NCBI GenBank assembly: GCA_019057385.1
Contig: JAHQJS010000005.1
Location: 62,001-126,000, forward strand
DNA from: Candidatus Borrarchaeum weybense
GTDB lineage: Archaea; Asgardarchaeota; Sifarchaeia; Borrarchaeales; Borrarchaeaceae
Reading direction: 5' to 3'
DNA length: 64,000 nucleotides
Shown piece after piece: positions 43,036 through 52,089 of the stretch. Numbering within the stretch: the stretch's first letter is position 1; the number at the start of each line of letters is the position of its first letter. Under the pieces are notes generated by a model that had not been told where the DNA came from, did not search any database, and saw nothing but the letters and a program-made list of their open reading frames with translations. A program made the translations under genes and the position numbers.

Positions 43036-43746
43036 TTAAGTTTCTGTTTTAATTGCCACAAGACCCTTTTCTCTAAGAAATTCAATTGCATCAATAGTTG
43101 CTGTCATAGATAAGGCTGTCCTTTTTGAGATTTCTCGAATAGTCAATTCCCCCTCAGTAAGAAGTGGAAGAATTTTTTGAACAATATTTGAAGGAAGATA
43201 CGGTATATAACTAGTAAGAAGGTCAAGGCGCGTGCTGATAATAATAGGTTTTAAAGAGGCCAGTTCGTATATAAGCATCTTTTCTTTTTGATCCAATGGT
43301 GGACTGGTTTGCTGGGCATCAAGTTCTGATACAAGGAAGTTGTATAAACCATCAATAAGTCCTTGAAATGGCTGCCCCTTCCTTATGGCTTTCACGATAG
43401 GTACAATTCGATGCGTAAACATCCATGCTTTTTCATACAGAAGTGATAAATAGTTTCTTTCAACAAGAATTGAAACAGTAGCAGGAACTACACCGCCTCT
43501 TTTCTCAGGATTTTCAATATAGAAATAATAAGCGAATGAAATAAACTGTTCCATAGGGAATGGAATAATAGACTTACCCTCCACACTAGATGTTTTTCCT
43601 TTTTCTTCTACACCTATAAAACAAATCGTCATGATTTTAATGACCTTATCGTTAATAAAGTCTTCATCTAAAGCATCAGGATGCCAATAAATAGGTTGAG
43701 GTCCAATGTTTTCGTCAATAACTGAATAAATGACACCACGAACCAC
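43036..43746 (-). CDS. Longin-like domain plus winged helix, unknown
   Basis: A 236-residue protein. Its first 130 residues resemble longin or roadblock-type domains in outline: MVRGVIYSVIDENIGPQPIY, a strand KVIKIMTICFIGVEE, and strands FAYYFYIENPEKRGGVVPAT and VSILVERNYLSLLYEKAWMF. Asgard genomes are rich in such folds, which elsewhere serve small GTPases. The last 55 residues are a winged helix (LTEGELTIREISKRTALSMT and EFLREKGLVAIKTE). It follows the GH57 gene by 26 bases in the same operon. Function unknown; the assignment is structural guesswork. Confidence 0.6.
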   Translation of the reverse strand: MVRGVIYSVIDENIGPQPIYWHPDALDEDFINDKVIKIMTICFIGVEEKGKTSSVEGKSIIPFPMEQFISFAYYFYIENPEKRGGVVPATVSILVERNYLSLLYEKAWMFTHRIVPIVKAIRKGQPFQGLIDGLYNFLVSELDAQQTSPPLDQKEKMLIYELASLKPIIISTRLDLLTSYIPYLPSNIVQKILPLLTEGELTIREISKRTALSMTATIDAIEFLREKGLVAIKTET

Positions 43747-43772
43747 TTTAAGTGCCTCAAAGAGATCGATTT

Positions 43773-44969
43773 TTATTTTTTATGTCCATGTGAAACATCT
43801 AATTGTACTGACTTCCACAGATCATCCAGTTGTCTTTCTACCCATCCTAACTCATAGAGAATCTTTTCACAATCTTGGTAAAATACATCTCGTGTGTGAG
43901 CATTTGAGTATTTTTTGTGAAAAAGCCCAATATCTAACAAACGACGATAAATCAGCCATCTGTATTTATCTATTTGATTAAGTTTTATAGCGATGAGTTG
44001 CTGAAACAAGGAATCAGCATTATAAATTGGTTTTTTGTGCTTAATGAAGTTTTCTAACTTAAAATAGAGCAGTTCAACACATTGATATCTCATCAATACT
44101 GCATTTCTGCGAATCCACATTTTGTGAAAAAAGCTGTCATCAAAGAAAATACTCAGGTCTTCAGCCCATGTTGTGATACCATCAAAGGAATATGATCCTA
44201 CAACTGGAGATTTATTCAGAAGTTCATTTGCATGCCAAATAGAGATATCTGTTCTTTGTGATTCTTTCTCAAATATATACCATAATAATGAAAAATAGAC
44301 ATCCGAACGATAATATCCAAAGGTTTCTGCATCAAGTGCAATAAGTAAAGGAGAAAGATGATTCTTGTGTGTTACCTTATCAAGGATTTGTTCGGCACGA
44401 GGCCATCCATGACTTAAAGCATAACTAAGGTCACGATTTCTTGGGAAAAGCTTCATTTCTGTTCCATAGAACTCACAATTATAAATACCCCCAAGATCTT
44501 GCTTGTCAAAAGCGATGGGATCTCCATCCACAATAATATAGCTAAGTCCTAACTCTGACAATGTGGGCACAATATCTTTTGCAAAAATCAATTCTGGGGG
44601 AAAAAATCCTGTTGGCGTAATCCCAAAAGAGTCACGTATCATTTTTAGATGATGAAAAGTCTGTTCTTTTAACAGACCATCTGGTGTAAAGATAGAGGGG
44701 GCCTGGTGAAAGGGGGAAGTCATCAGTTCAAGAACCTGGGAATCAACTAATTCCCCTATTAGACTGAAAAGATCATCTCTTTTCCTCTCAAACCATTTTA
44801 ATAACGCACCAGTAATATTTGCGGTGATTCTGACAGGGCTAAAGTTGTGTTCTAAATCTCGAATTAAATATAGTAGTCTTTCATAGCACTTTTTACAAAT
44901 TTCGAAAAAGATTTCGTCAGGACCGTAATAAGGATAATGAAAATGAAGTAATAGTGCGATATCTGTCAT
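43773..44969 (-). CDS. GH57-like glycosidase domain protein
   Basis: A 398-residue protein of the glycoside hydrolase 57/38 superfamily. ALLLHFHYPYYGPDEIFF is the N-terminal strand, LMTSPFHQAPSIF the next, and TGFFPPELIFAKDIVPTLSE contains the usual position of the nucleophile Glu. PLLIALDAETFGYY is the D-x-E-x-FG region. The usual H-x-H-QP start is altered to HFHYPYY, so substrate preference may differ. Upstream of the longin/winged-helix gene. Confidence 0.7.
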   Translation of the reverse strand: MTDIALLLHFHYPYYGPDEIFFEICKKCYERLLYLIRDLEHNFSPVRITANITGALLKWFERKRDDLFSLIGELVDSQVLELMTSPFHQAPSIFTPDGLLKEQTFHHLKMIRDSFGITPTGFFPPELIFAKDIVPTLSELGLSYIIVDGDPIAFDKQDLGGIYNCEFYGTEMKLFPRNRDLSYALSHGWPRAEQILDKVTHKNHLSPLLIALDAETFGYYRSDVYFSLLWYIFEKESQRTDISIWHANELLNKSPVVGSYSFDGITTWAEDLSIFFDDSFFHKMWIRRNAVLMRYQCVELLYFKLENFIKHKKPIYNADSLFQQLIAIKLNQIDKYRWLIYRRLLDIGLFHKKYSNAHTRDVFYQDCEKILYELGWVERQLDDLWKSVQLDVSHGHKK

Positions 44970-45166
44970 TTAAACTCCACAATGTTTTTTTTAATACTTA
45001 ATATTTTATTTTGGTCAAATAGATTCTAGGTGAAATAATTGCAATCATTTCTTTTCTAGATTGTGGATGATCTTCTAAATATAGAGTTAGATTTTTGTAA
45101 AGAAGCATTTTTAACCTGACCTACTTAAATTGCATAAACATTAGCCTCAGTCAGGAGGAGGCCATC

Positions 45167-45412
45167 ATAAAAGAAATCCTTTATAAGCTTTCAAAAATCG
45201 ATAATGCAAGAATAATTGGTGTAAATACCACCGAAAAAGAAGTACATATAGAATTGTTTGTTCCAAAGGTTATGGAAGAAACTCAAGAAAATGGACAAAT
45301 AAACAAGATAGTTAAAGAGATATCTAAGATCATAGATGAAGGATCATCCCAAAGACATTCAATAAAGGTCAAAGGTGCGGTTATTTCTATAAAAATTCCA
45401 GTTTTTAAATAG
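45167..45412 (+). CDS. 81-residue protein with ATA start
   Basis: A short open frame with no ATG, GTG or TTG at its beginning. GGAGGAGG at 45154-45161 is followed by ATC and then ATA at 45167, which opens KEILYKLSKIDNARIIGVNT. The rest, EVHIELFVPKVMEETQENGQ and IVKEISKIIDEGSSQRHSIK ending VISIKIPVFK, has the strand-helix-strand look of a real domain. No family recognised. ATA initiation is proposed, as also for the HemK-like gene. Confidence 0.6.
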   Translation: MKEILYKLSKIDNARIIGVNTTEKEVHIELFVPKVMEETQENGQINKIVKEISKIIDEGSSQRHSIKVKGAVISIKIPVFK

Positions 45413-45468
45413 AAAGAAGAAAAAGTTTGTGTAAGATTATCTTGTGCTTTTTTGTTTTGTTTTAAACA

Positions 45469-46404
45469 TCAGGGGTCTCCAATGCCATCTTCCTTGATCA
45501 CAAATACGGCTTCAGATTCAGGAAGGCAGGGGCTATCTACTACTCTTGCAACGCGTCGATCACCCTTGGATTTGCGCAGGTACACACGCGTGGTACAGGC
45601 ATGAGCAACAATATGTCCACCGACTGGGGCTGTAGGATCGCCAAAGAACATATCTGGTCGAGCCATCACCTGGTTGGCCACCACTACCGCTAAATGATGA
45701 ACTTCTGCAAGACGAAGCAGTTGATGCAAGTGCTTATTAAGTTTCTGCTGTCTTTCTGCTAGTGTACCGCGCCCAATGTATTCGCTTCTGAAGTAACTGG
45801 TCAGAGCATCCACTATAACCAGTTTAATGTTTTTTTCCTGAATGATATTAGGGGCTTCTTCTATAAGTAAAATCTGATGATCACTATTATACGCTCTTGC
45901 ATAGACAACATTTTGTAATGCAGAATCAATCTCAAGATCTTCTTTTTCCATCATTTGAACAAGGCGCTCTGGACGGAATGTACCCTCTGTATCGACATAT
46001 AAGGCTCCGCCGCCTAATCCTCCTTTTTCAGGAGGAAGTTGGGTCTTTATACATAGTTCGTGGCAAATCTGTGTCTTGCCCGATCGAAAAGGTCCGTAAA
46101 ATTCAGTAATACCATTAGTTTCTATGCCGCCGCCTAGAACTGCGTCTAATTGTTCACTACCTGTGGTTATACGCCCTACAACTTTTCGAATTTCATAAAA
46201 TTCCAAGGCGGTGGAATAACCAATCTCTAATTGTTCTCGCGCCGATTGTATTATCTTCTGGGCGGTGCTTTCGCCAATATCGACAGTTGTAGACAGTTCT
46301 TTGGGTGCAGCGACAGCTAATGTTTCGAGAGAAGTGTATCCTGCTTCTTTCAATTTTGCTGCTGTAGCGGGGCCTACACCGGGCAGTTCCTCTAATTCAA
46401 CCAT
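45469..46404 (-). CDS. radA: DNA repair recombinase RadA
   Basis: A 311-residue archaeal homologue of Rad51/RecA. The N-terminal helix-hairpin-helix ELPGVGPATAAKLKEAGYTS is followed by the ATPase core: FYGPFRSGKTQICHELCI is Walker A, ALYVDTEGTFRPERL, IKLVIVDALTSYFRSEYIGRG is Walker B with loop 1, and VANQVMARPDMFFGD and HACTTRVYLRKSKGDRR complete loop 2 and the oligomer contact. Catalyses strand exchange in homologous repair. Confidence 0.95.
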   Translation of the reverse strand: MVELEELPGVGPATAAKLKEAGYTSLETLAVAAPKELSTTVDIGESTAQKIIQSAREQLEIGYSTALEFYEIRKVVGRITTGSEQLDAVLGGGIETNGITEFYGPFRSGKTQICHELCIKTQLPPEKGGLGGGALYVDTEGTFRPERLVQMMEKEDLEIDSALQNVVYARAYNSDHQILLIEEAPNIIQEKNIKLVIVDALTSYFRSEYIGRGTLAERQQKLNKHLHQLLRLAEVHHLAVVVANQVMARPDMFFGDPTAPVGGHIVAHACTTRVYLRKSKGDRRVARVVDSPCLPESEAVFVIKEDGIGDP

Positions 46405-46793
46405 ACTATCACCTTATCACACTTTATGTTGGCTTCATGGTCTTTAAACAAAACTGAGGGGTAAGTGAAAGTAAAACTATTTTACATATGAATAGGCATC
46501 CCTGAAACAAGAAATTCGCCTTATACTACAAATCCTATGTTTTTAAAATAACCCTCATCATATATTTTCTCTTTATGGTTAATTTTAATCTCATGAAAAT
46601 GTTGTTAAACTGCCTCCTTAAATTTTCAATTCTCAAATAACTATCCAATGCTTGTTCCGCACTCCAAAAGTATTTAACTAAAATAGAAAAACCTTAATTA
46701 GTTTTGTGTTCTATAAGGAAGGCAAAATCTCACTAAGCAACGCTGCAAAAATTTTACCATCTTTACGCATTGGAAAAGGAGTTTAATAGTGAA
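46405..46793. other. Intergenic region between radA and the radical-SAM gene
   Basis: About 390 AT-rich bases. The likely TATA element for the radical-SAM gene is AAAGTATTTAACTA near 46665-46678, giving a leader of about 100 bases. No frame, repeat or clear structured RNA was seen. Confidence 0.4.
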
Positions 46794-47765
46794 ATGCAAC
46801 TGCTAATGCCAACAAGTTGTGCATTCGCAATCACCTATAAATGTAACTCTAGGTGCACAATGTGCAACATTTGGCAGAAATATGAAAAAGATCCTCAGGC
46901 ATATCAAAAGGAAATTCGAAGTGACCAATTCTTCGCGTTTGTAAAGAAATGGCAAACCATTACATCATATAATATTGTTGGAGGAGAACCTTTTTTAAGC
47001 CCATATATCGAAGATGCAGCTTTGTTTTTACTTTCAAACGGAAAAAACTTTACCGTTACAACTAATGGTGTCCTATCATCCAAAATCACTGATTTTGTTA
47101 CAAAATTGTCTACATTTCCTCAACAGTATGGTATCTCGATCTCTCTTGATGCAATTGGCGAAATTCATGATAAAATGCGAGGCAGAAGAAAATCATATGA
47201 AAGGGCAATGCAGACGCTAAAAAACTTAATACAAACAAAAGAAAACGGTTCGAATATTCGACTTTCAATACATTTTACTTTATCGCCCCTCAACTACAGC
47301 CAATTGTGGCAAGTATATGAATTGACCAAAGAATTAAAGCTTGGTTTTCGTTTCAATTTTATGGCATACAGCGATTTTTACTTTGAAAACAAAGATACAC
47401 GCATGAAATTTACTGAAACTCAATTTAATATTATAGAAAACCAGATAAACAAGATTATTTCTGATGAAAGAAATGGAAAGAATACAAACGATAAATTAGA
47501 AAAACGTCATGCTCATTTTCGAGCAATGCTAGCCTATGAAAAAAACCAGGTGAAAAATATGTTATGCACGGCGTATACAACACACATGTATCTTGATCCC
47601 TATGGGGCGATTTACCCGTGCTGTTTTTTAAATAAAAAAGTTGGAACTATAGATGATCCTCCAGAAGTCGTATGGGCAAATGAAGAACTTAAAGAGTTTA
47701 TTAAATGTGATTGCAAATGTAATATCTGCCCACATTGGTTTGAAAGTGTTTGTCTTATGAGTTGA
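46794..47765 (+). CDS. Radical-SAM protein with SPASM-type end
   Basis: A 323-residue radical-SAM enzyme. TYKCNSRCTMCNIWQKYEKD holds CxxxCxxC for the SAM cluster; YNIVGGEPFLSPY and ISISLDAIGEIHDKMRG are later barrel strands. The end has MLCTAYTTHMYLDPYGAIYPCCFLNKK and CDCKCNICPHWF, a SPASM-like site for extra clusters, typical of peptide-modifying or Elp3-unrelated enzymes. ATG 46794 is used, though TTG 46770 is in frame. Next to a GH57 gene, four bases away, in the same operon. Confidence 0.85.
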   Translation: MQLLMPTSCAFAITYKCNSRCTMCNIWQKYEKDPQAYQKEIRSDQFFAFVKKWQTITSYNIVGGEPFLSPYIEDAALFLLSNGKNFTVTTNGVLSSKITDFVTKLSTFPQQYGISISLDAIGEIHDKMRGRRKSYERAMQTLKNLIQTKENGSNIRLSIHFTLSPLNYSQLWQVYELTKELKLGFRFNFMAYSDFYFENKDTRMKFTETQFNIIENQINKIISDERNGKNTNDKLEKRHAHFRAMLAYEKNQVKNMLCTAYTTHMYLDPYGAIYPCCFLNKKVGTIDDPPEVVWANEELKEFIKCDCKCNICPHWFESVCLMS

Positions 47766-47769
47766 TACC

Positions 47770-49059
47770 ATGAAAAAGGATAATCTGACCTCTGTTTGTT
47801 TCTATTTTGAAGTACATCAGCCTTTTCGATTGCGAAAAGATTTTCATGTCAAAAGATTTTCACTGCTTGGTCGTTCTTTATTTGATCAATATTTTGACGA
47901 TGATGTTAATAAGGCCTTATTCAATAGAATTGCAGAAAAATGCTATTTACCCACAAATGAAATTCTGTTGAAAAAAATTGACCAGTTCAAAAAGGAACGC
48001 CGCCAATTCAAGGTATCATTTGGATTAACAGGGCTTTTTATTGAACAATGCGAGCGCTACAATACAGACCTACTAGACTCATTTAAGCAACTTGTTGATA
48101 CGGGATGTGTTGAGCTACTAAACGAAACGTATTATCACTCAATATGTAGTCTATATGATGTAGAGCGAGAAGAATTCATAGACCAAGTGGCTTTACATCA
48201 ACAATTGATTCAAGATGTTTTCAGTTACAAACCTACAGCCTTCATCAATACTGAATGCTTATATAATAACAGTATTGCGCGGGTAGTAGAAGAAATGGGC
48301 TATAAAGTCATCCTGACTGAAGGAGTCGATTGGGTTTTAAGTAACTGGAAATCACCAAATTTTGTATATAAACCACCTTCTAATTTCTGTAAGCGCTTAC
48401 GAGTTTTGTTGAGGAATTATCGATTAACGGATGATATTGGTTTTAGATTTTCTTCGCGGGACTGGGCAGAGTGGCCTCTTACTGCAGGTAAATACGCCTC
48501 ATGGTTATCCGCAACTTCAGGACAATGTATTAATCTATTCATGGACTATGAGACCTTTGGAGAACATCATTGGACAGATTCAGGGATCCATTGGTTTTTA
48601 CAGGCGCTCCCTGATGAAATTTTCAAACATAAATCCCTTGATTTCGCCACACCAAGCGAAATTGTTGAAGAAAATGCTTCAATTGGTGGTGAAATTAGTA
48701 TAGGAGACTATGAAACAATTTCATGGGCCGATGAGGAACGAAGTACCGAGAGTTGGATTGGGAATTGGATGCAACAAGAAATTTATCGAGAGTTATTGGC
48801 TTTGGAAAAACCAGTGAAAGCAATTGCTGATAAATCTTTAATTCAAATATGGCGAAATTTACAGGCGAGTGATCATCTTTATTACCTAGCAACCTTTGGT
48901 GGAGGACCTGGAGAAGTTCATAGTTATTTTAGTCCCTATCATACTCCTTTTGAAGCGTATTCAGTTTATGTCAGAATACTTGCAGATTTCGCACGAGTTG
49001 TGAACGAACGAAAAAAAAAGCAAACTGACGAACAAAATGAGTTAGAAAAGATTTCTTAG
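47770..49059 (+). CDS. GH57-family alpha-glucan hydrolase
   Basis: A 429-residue glycoside hydrolase family 57 protein (alpha-amylase or 4-alpha-glucanotransferase type). CFYFEVHQPFRLRKDFHV has the H-Q-P start, KVSFGLTGLFIEQCERY and VELLNETYYHSI follow, AFINTECLYNN carries the nucleophile Glu, and NLFMDYETFGEHHW the catalytic Asp. TFGGGPGEVHSYFSPY ends it. It begins four bases after the radical-SAM stop. Together with the GH57-like gene at 43773 it suggests glycogen-like storage. Confidence 0.87.
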   Translation: MKKDNLTSVCFYFEVHQPFRLRKDFHVKRFSLLGRSLFDQYFDDDVNKALFNRIAEKCYLPTNEILLKKIDQFKKERRQFKVSFGLTGLFIEQCERYNTDLLDSFKQLVDTGCVELLNETYYHSICSLYDVEREEFIDQVALHQQLIQDVFSYKPTAFINTECLYNNSIARVVEEMGYKVILTEGVDWVLSNWKSPNFVYKPPSNFCKRLRVLLRNYRLTDDIGFRFSSRDWAEWPLTAGKYASWLSATSGQCINLFMDYETFGEHHWTDSGIHWFLQALPDEIFKHKSLDFATPSEIVEENASIGGEISIGDYETISWADEERSTESWIGNWMQQEIYRELLALEKPVKAIADKSLIQIWRNLQASDHLYYLATFGGGPGEVHSYFSPYHTPFEAYSVYVRILADFARVVNERKKKQTDEQNELEKIS

Positions 49060-49080
49060 AAGAGCTTTTTCAATTTTTTT

Positions 49081-49221
49081 TTAAATAGTCTTCCAGAAGC
49101 CACAAGAACAGCGTAAAAGACGGTTTAATTTATAAAGTAAAGCTCCACATCTAGGACAGTGACCATATAAAGAAATATTCAACTCTGAATGAGTCTTAGT
49201 AGAATGAAAATTGCTGCTCAC
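49081..49221 (-). CDS. Small zinc-ribbon protein
   Basis: A 46-residue frame, too short for the usual length limits. Its second half reads YGHCPRCGALLYKLNRLL and RCSCGFWKTI, a CxxC--CxC zinc ribbon as in many small archaeal proteins. GTG at 49221 is the only convincing start; TTG at 49182 is an alternative. A TATA-like element lies some 30 bases upstream. It is tail to tail with the GH57 gene. Function is unknown. Confidence 0.5.
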   Translation of the reverse strand: MSSNFHSTKTHSELNISLYGHCPRCGALLYKLNRLLRCSCGFWKTI

Positions 49222-49359
49222 GGTTTATCAAGCATAATAATATATTTCTACCTTATAAGGATAAGAGAGGCTTTCATGTAAGTGAAAAAAGCAAAAGAAG
49301 AACTCTTAGAAACGTAAACGTGTTACAAATTTGTTTAAGGGTAATCCTAATTGGTGAGA

Positions 49360-50253
49360 ATGATGGATAGAAAGACACTTTCTTTGATCTTAATTCTAAC
49401 AGCGATATGGGGTACCGGCCCAGTTACTGCACGATTTCTTGTGGGAGTTTCAGGGGAGATCACCCCAACTGACCTTACTCTCTTGAGGTGGGTGATTGCG
49501 TTCATTTTCCTATTTGTACTACTTTGTAGAACTCAAAGTTTTAACGAATCAAAACTTTCATTTAGGGCAGATTGGTTGAATTTTCTGGCTATTGGCGCCG
49601 CAAATGCAGCATTTGGTTTATTGTTTTTGTTTGGAGTCAGTTTGAGTTTTGCTGTAAATGCTGCACTTTTAACAAATCTTCATCCTATTTTTATAGCTAT
49701 TTTAGCACATGTTTTATTAAACGAAAAAACTGGAATCAAGCAATCTCTTGGAATTTTTTCAGCAATAATTGGAATGCTGGTAGTTGTAACGCAAGGTGAT
49801 TTTTCATCATTAGTTCTTTCAGGACAGTTTATTGGAGATTTTCTATTAATACTTTCAGCTTTGGCGTGGTCTATTCAATCTCTTCTCGCCAGGAAACATG
49901 TTAAGACGTACGGAGGATTACAAACTCTTGCTTTAAGTGCTCCATTCACCATTATAATCTTGATTCCATTTGCAGTTATTTTAGGAAATATGCAGACGAT
50001 ATTCACCGTATCTCTGATTGGATGGCTTTTGATATTGCACTTCAGTTTGGGTATTTCTGGAATAGGTTATGTTTTATGGTTCTTAATTCTTCGTAGAATC
50101 GAAACCGCAAAGGCCAGCGTATCAATATTAATAGTCCCTTTATATACGATAATCTTCGCAAATATATTCTTAAACGAACCAATTACATTGATGGTAGTTA
50201 TTGGAACGGTGTTTGTATTGACAGGTATTTATTTGGTTCAAAAAGCTAAGTAG
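49360..50253 (+). CDS. EamA/DMT-family transporter
   Basis: A 297-residue membrane protein with ten predicted helices in two similar halves, the drug/metabolite transporter fold. AIWGTGPVTARFLVGVSGEI is the first-helix motif, LLRWVIAFIFLFVLL the second, LHPIFIAILAHVLLNEK and PLYTIIFANIFLNEPITLMV the two repeated EamA motifs. It starts at ATG 49360 or 49363 behind GGTGAG. Substrate cannot be inferred; no neighbours help. Confidence 0.87.
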   Translation: MMDRKTLSLILILTAIWGTGPVTARFLVGVSGEITPTDLTLLRWVIAFIFLFVLLCRTQSFNESKLSFRADWLNFLAIGAANAAFGLLFLFGVSLSFAVNAALLTNLHPIFIAILAHVLLNEKTGIKQSLGIFSAIIGMLVVVTQGDFSSLVLSGQFIGDFLLILSALAWSIQSLLARKHVKTYGGLQTLALSAPFTIIILIPFAVILGNMQTIFTVSLIGWLLILHFSLGISGIGYVLWFLILRRIETAKASVSILIVPLYTIIFANIFLNEPITLMVVIGTVFVLTGIYLVQKAK

Positions 50254-50333
50254 TTGATGCGTCGAACCATTTTATACGAATTGGATCAGGTTCATATGGT
50301 CCAAATGGGGATTTGATGCAGAAAAATTTGCAA

Positions 50334-50813
50334 TTACGTCCCATTCTTAAGAGCTATTATTTCTTTAACATCTATAAGTTTCCATACGTAATTTCTTTCT
50401 TCTTTGACTATAGATTCAAGAGGTTCTTCAGGCGAATGACCAAGGGCTTTCAGGATATTCTTTGAAAGATTCTTATCTTTAATTAGTTGTACAAATCTTT
50501 CCCGTATGGTCTTCTTCTTGTTATCACCCTTCACTTCTACCAAGCGTCCTAAGAGGGTTACAAAGGAATAATCAGAGAGGTCTCGACTATATCTGTCCAC
50601 TTCAACGGAAACATTAGGATTTTGCTGGAAAAATTCGATTTTTTTACCATATTTGGTTGACAGAAAAAACATGTGCTTTCCATCAAAAATGTAAAGAAAC
50701 GGCGCAATATAGGGATGTTCTTTGCCTTTAAAAGCAATCCGACACACATATTCATCAATAATTAATTGATCATATTCCTTTCTGTCCATTTGTGGGATTT
50801 TTTGAATATCCAT
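50334..50813 (-). CDS. Pyridoxamine-phosphate-oxidase-fold flavin protein
   Basis: A 159-residue split-barrel FMN protein of the NimC/PNPOx group. It has the family start MDIQKIPQMDRKEYDQLIID, CRIAFKGKEHPYIAPFLYIF and FFLSTKYGKKIEFFQQNPNV for FMN binding, and a further strand DYSFVTLLGRLVEVKGD. The final 40 residues are helical (NILKALGHSPEEPLES). Usually reduces nitro or quinone compounds, or binds F420 in some relatives. Confidence 0.82.
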   Translation of the reverse strand: MDIQKIPQMDRKEYDQLIIDEYVCRIAFKGKEHPYIAPFLYIFDGKHMFFLSTKYGKKIEFFQQNPNVSVEVDRYSRDLSDYSFVTLLGRLVEVKGDNKKKTIRERFVQLIKDKNLSKNILKALGHSPEEPLESIVKEERNYVWKLIDVKEIIALKNGT

Positions 50814-51007
50814 AGATATCCCTGCATTCCATTAAATTTTCAACAGTTACCTCAATAAATCTTAGACTATAAAACTTATCAGGATTCATTCTCTTTTTCA
50901 ACCAATGTTTTGACAGATTCGATGAAGCAAAACACAAAAATGATGATTTCAATAGATATTACAATCAAGATTTTTAGTAAATATTGGTAAAAAAGAGTTG
51001 AGATTTT

Positions 51008-51910
51008 ATGACGTTCTCAATTATTGGTTATGATCCTAACACAGGTGATTTAGGAGTTGCCGTACAGAGCAAGTTCATGTGTATTGGAATTGTAACTCCA
51101 TTTGCGAAAGCAAATGTTGGAGCTCTTGCAACCCAATCTTGGATAAACACAACTTACGGCCCACGAGGGATTGAGATGCTAGAAACAGGTATGGGCGCGA
51201 AACAAGTCTTAAAAAAACTCATATCAACTGATGAAATGCGAGAATATCGTCAAGCAGCGATTATAGATTCCACAGGTGCAGTTGACGCATTTACAGGAAA
51301 GGATTGCTTCTATTGGGCGGGACACATCATTGGAGACAACTTCAGTTGTCAAGGTAATATTTGTTACGAAGGAACAGTTGAAAGTATGGCTAAGGCATTT
51401 GAAACTCAAAAAGGAGATTTAATTGACAAATTGCTTGCAGCAATGAAAGCGGGGGATGAAGAAAGAAGAGGGGACGTTAGAGGGAAACAAGCTGCTGCGC
51501 TTTTGGTTGTGCGTGAAAAAGGTGGTTATGAAGGCCTAAATGATCGTTACGTTGATATTCGAGTTGATGAGCATACAGAACCTATTAAAGAACTCTGTAG
51601 AATATTTGAACTCTATGATCTGACTTTCCTTGCCAGAGAAGCTACATCAAATTTGTTGACGATTGAAGGAGAAATTTCAATAAAAATAAAGCAAATTCTT
51701 ATAGAACTTGGTTATCTCAATGAGGCTGAAGCAGCGAAAGGGGATGGCTGGGAAAAAGTAGAGAGGGATGCCTTAGAGGCATGGATTGGAATTAACAATT
51801 TCGAAAGCAAATGGCGTGATGACGGTACGATATGGAAGTCAATCTACGGCTATATGATGAAAGAAAAAGGAACGTCTTTCGTTTCGCTCAGAAAAATGTC
51901 AGAATGGTGA
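51008..51910 (+). CDS. DUF1028 Ntn-hydrolase-fold protein
   Basis: A 300-residue protein. MTFSIIGYDPNTGDLGVAVQ and KFMCIGIVTPFAKANVGALATQSW are the DUF1028 beginning, thought to be an Ntn-type hydrolase fold. QGNICYEGTVESMAKAFE and GDVRGKQAAALLVVREKGGYEG follow. The last 90 residues (from EHTEPIKELCRIFELYDLTF) are an extra helical domain. The stop codon lies inside the end of the IS605 mini-element at 51907, so the natural C-terminus may have been cut or replaced. Confidence 0.75.
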   Translation: MTFSIIGYDPNTGDLGVAVQSKFMCIGIVTPFAKANVGALATQSWINTTYGPRGIEMLETGMGAKQVLKKLISTDEMREYRQAAIIDSTGAVDAFTGKDCFYWAGHIIGDNFSCQGNICYEGTVESMAKAFETQKGDLIDKLLAAMKAGDEERRGDVRGKQAAALLVVREKGGYEGLNDRYVDIRVDEHTEPIKELCRIFELYDLTFLAREATSNLLTIEGEISIKIKQILIELGYLNEAEAAKGDGWEKVERDALEAWIGINNFESKWRDDGTIWKSIYGYMMKEKGTSFVSLRKMSEW

Positions 51911-51950
51911 ACTACCACCCTACAAGTTGGGGGGGTCTTCTTGCGGAGAA
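51907..51950. mobile_element. Solo IS605-type end (mini-element)
   Basis: A 44-base sequence that on the minus strand joins the left-end motif CGCAAGAAGACCCCCCCAAC of the TnpB element to its right-end motif TAGGGTGGTAGTTCAC at the shared CTTGT. It touches the end of the DUF1028 gene; the TGA stop is part of it. Most likely an internal-deletion product of a longer insertion. Confidence 0.75.
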
Positions 51951-52023
51951 GGGATAAAGGGGAGACAAAATAACAATACTTTGAAAAACTAATGGTGTTT
52001 TGTCACAACAAATTATTATTTTG

Positions 52024-52045
52024 ATGGTTAGACTTCTTTAACCAT
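52024..52045. promoter_or_regulatory. Inverted repeat before the small gene at 52090
   Basis: ATGGTTA and TAACCAT frame a seven-base perfect inverted repeat just upstream of CATATAAATGG, a TATA-like element. GGTTAG is repeated once more before the start. Could be an operator for the small gene. Confidence 0.45.
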
Positions 52046-52089
52046 ATAAATGGTTGGTTAGATATATATTACCTATAGGTGAACCTACT

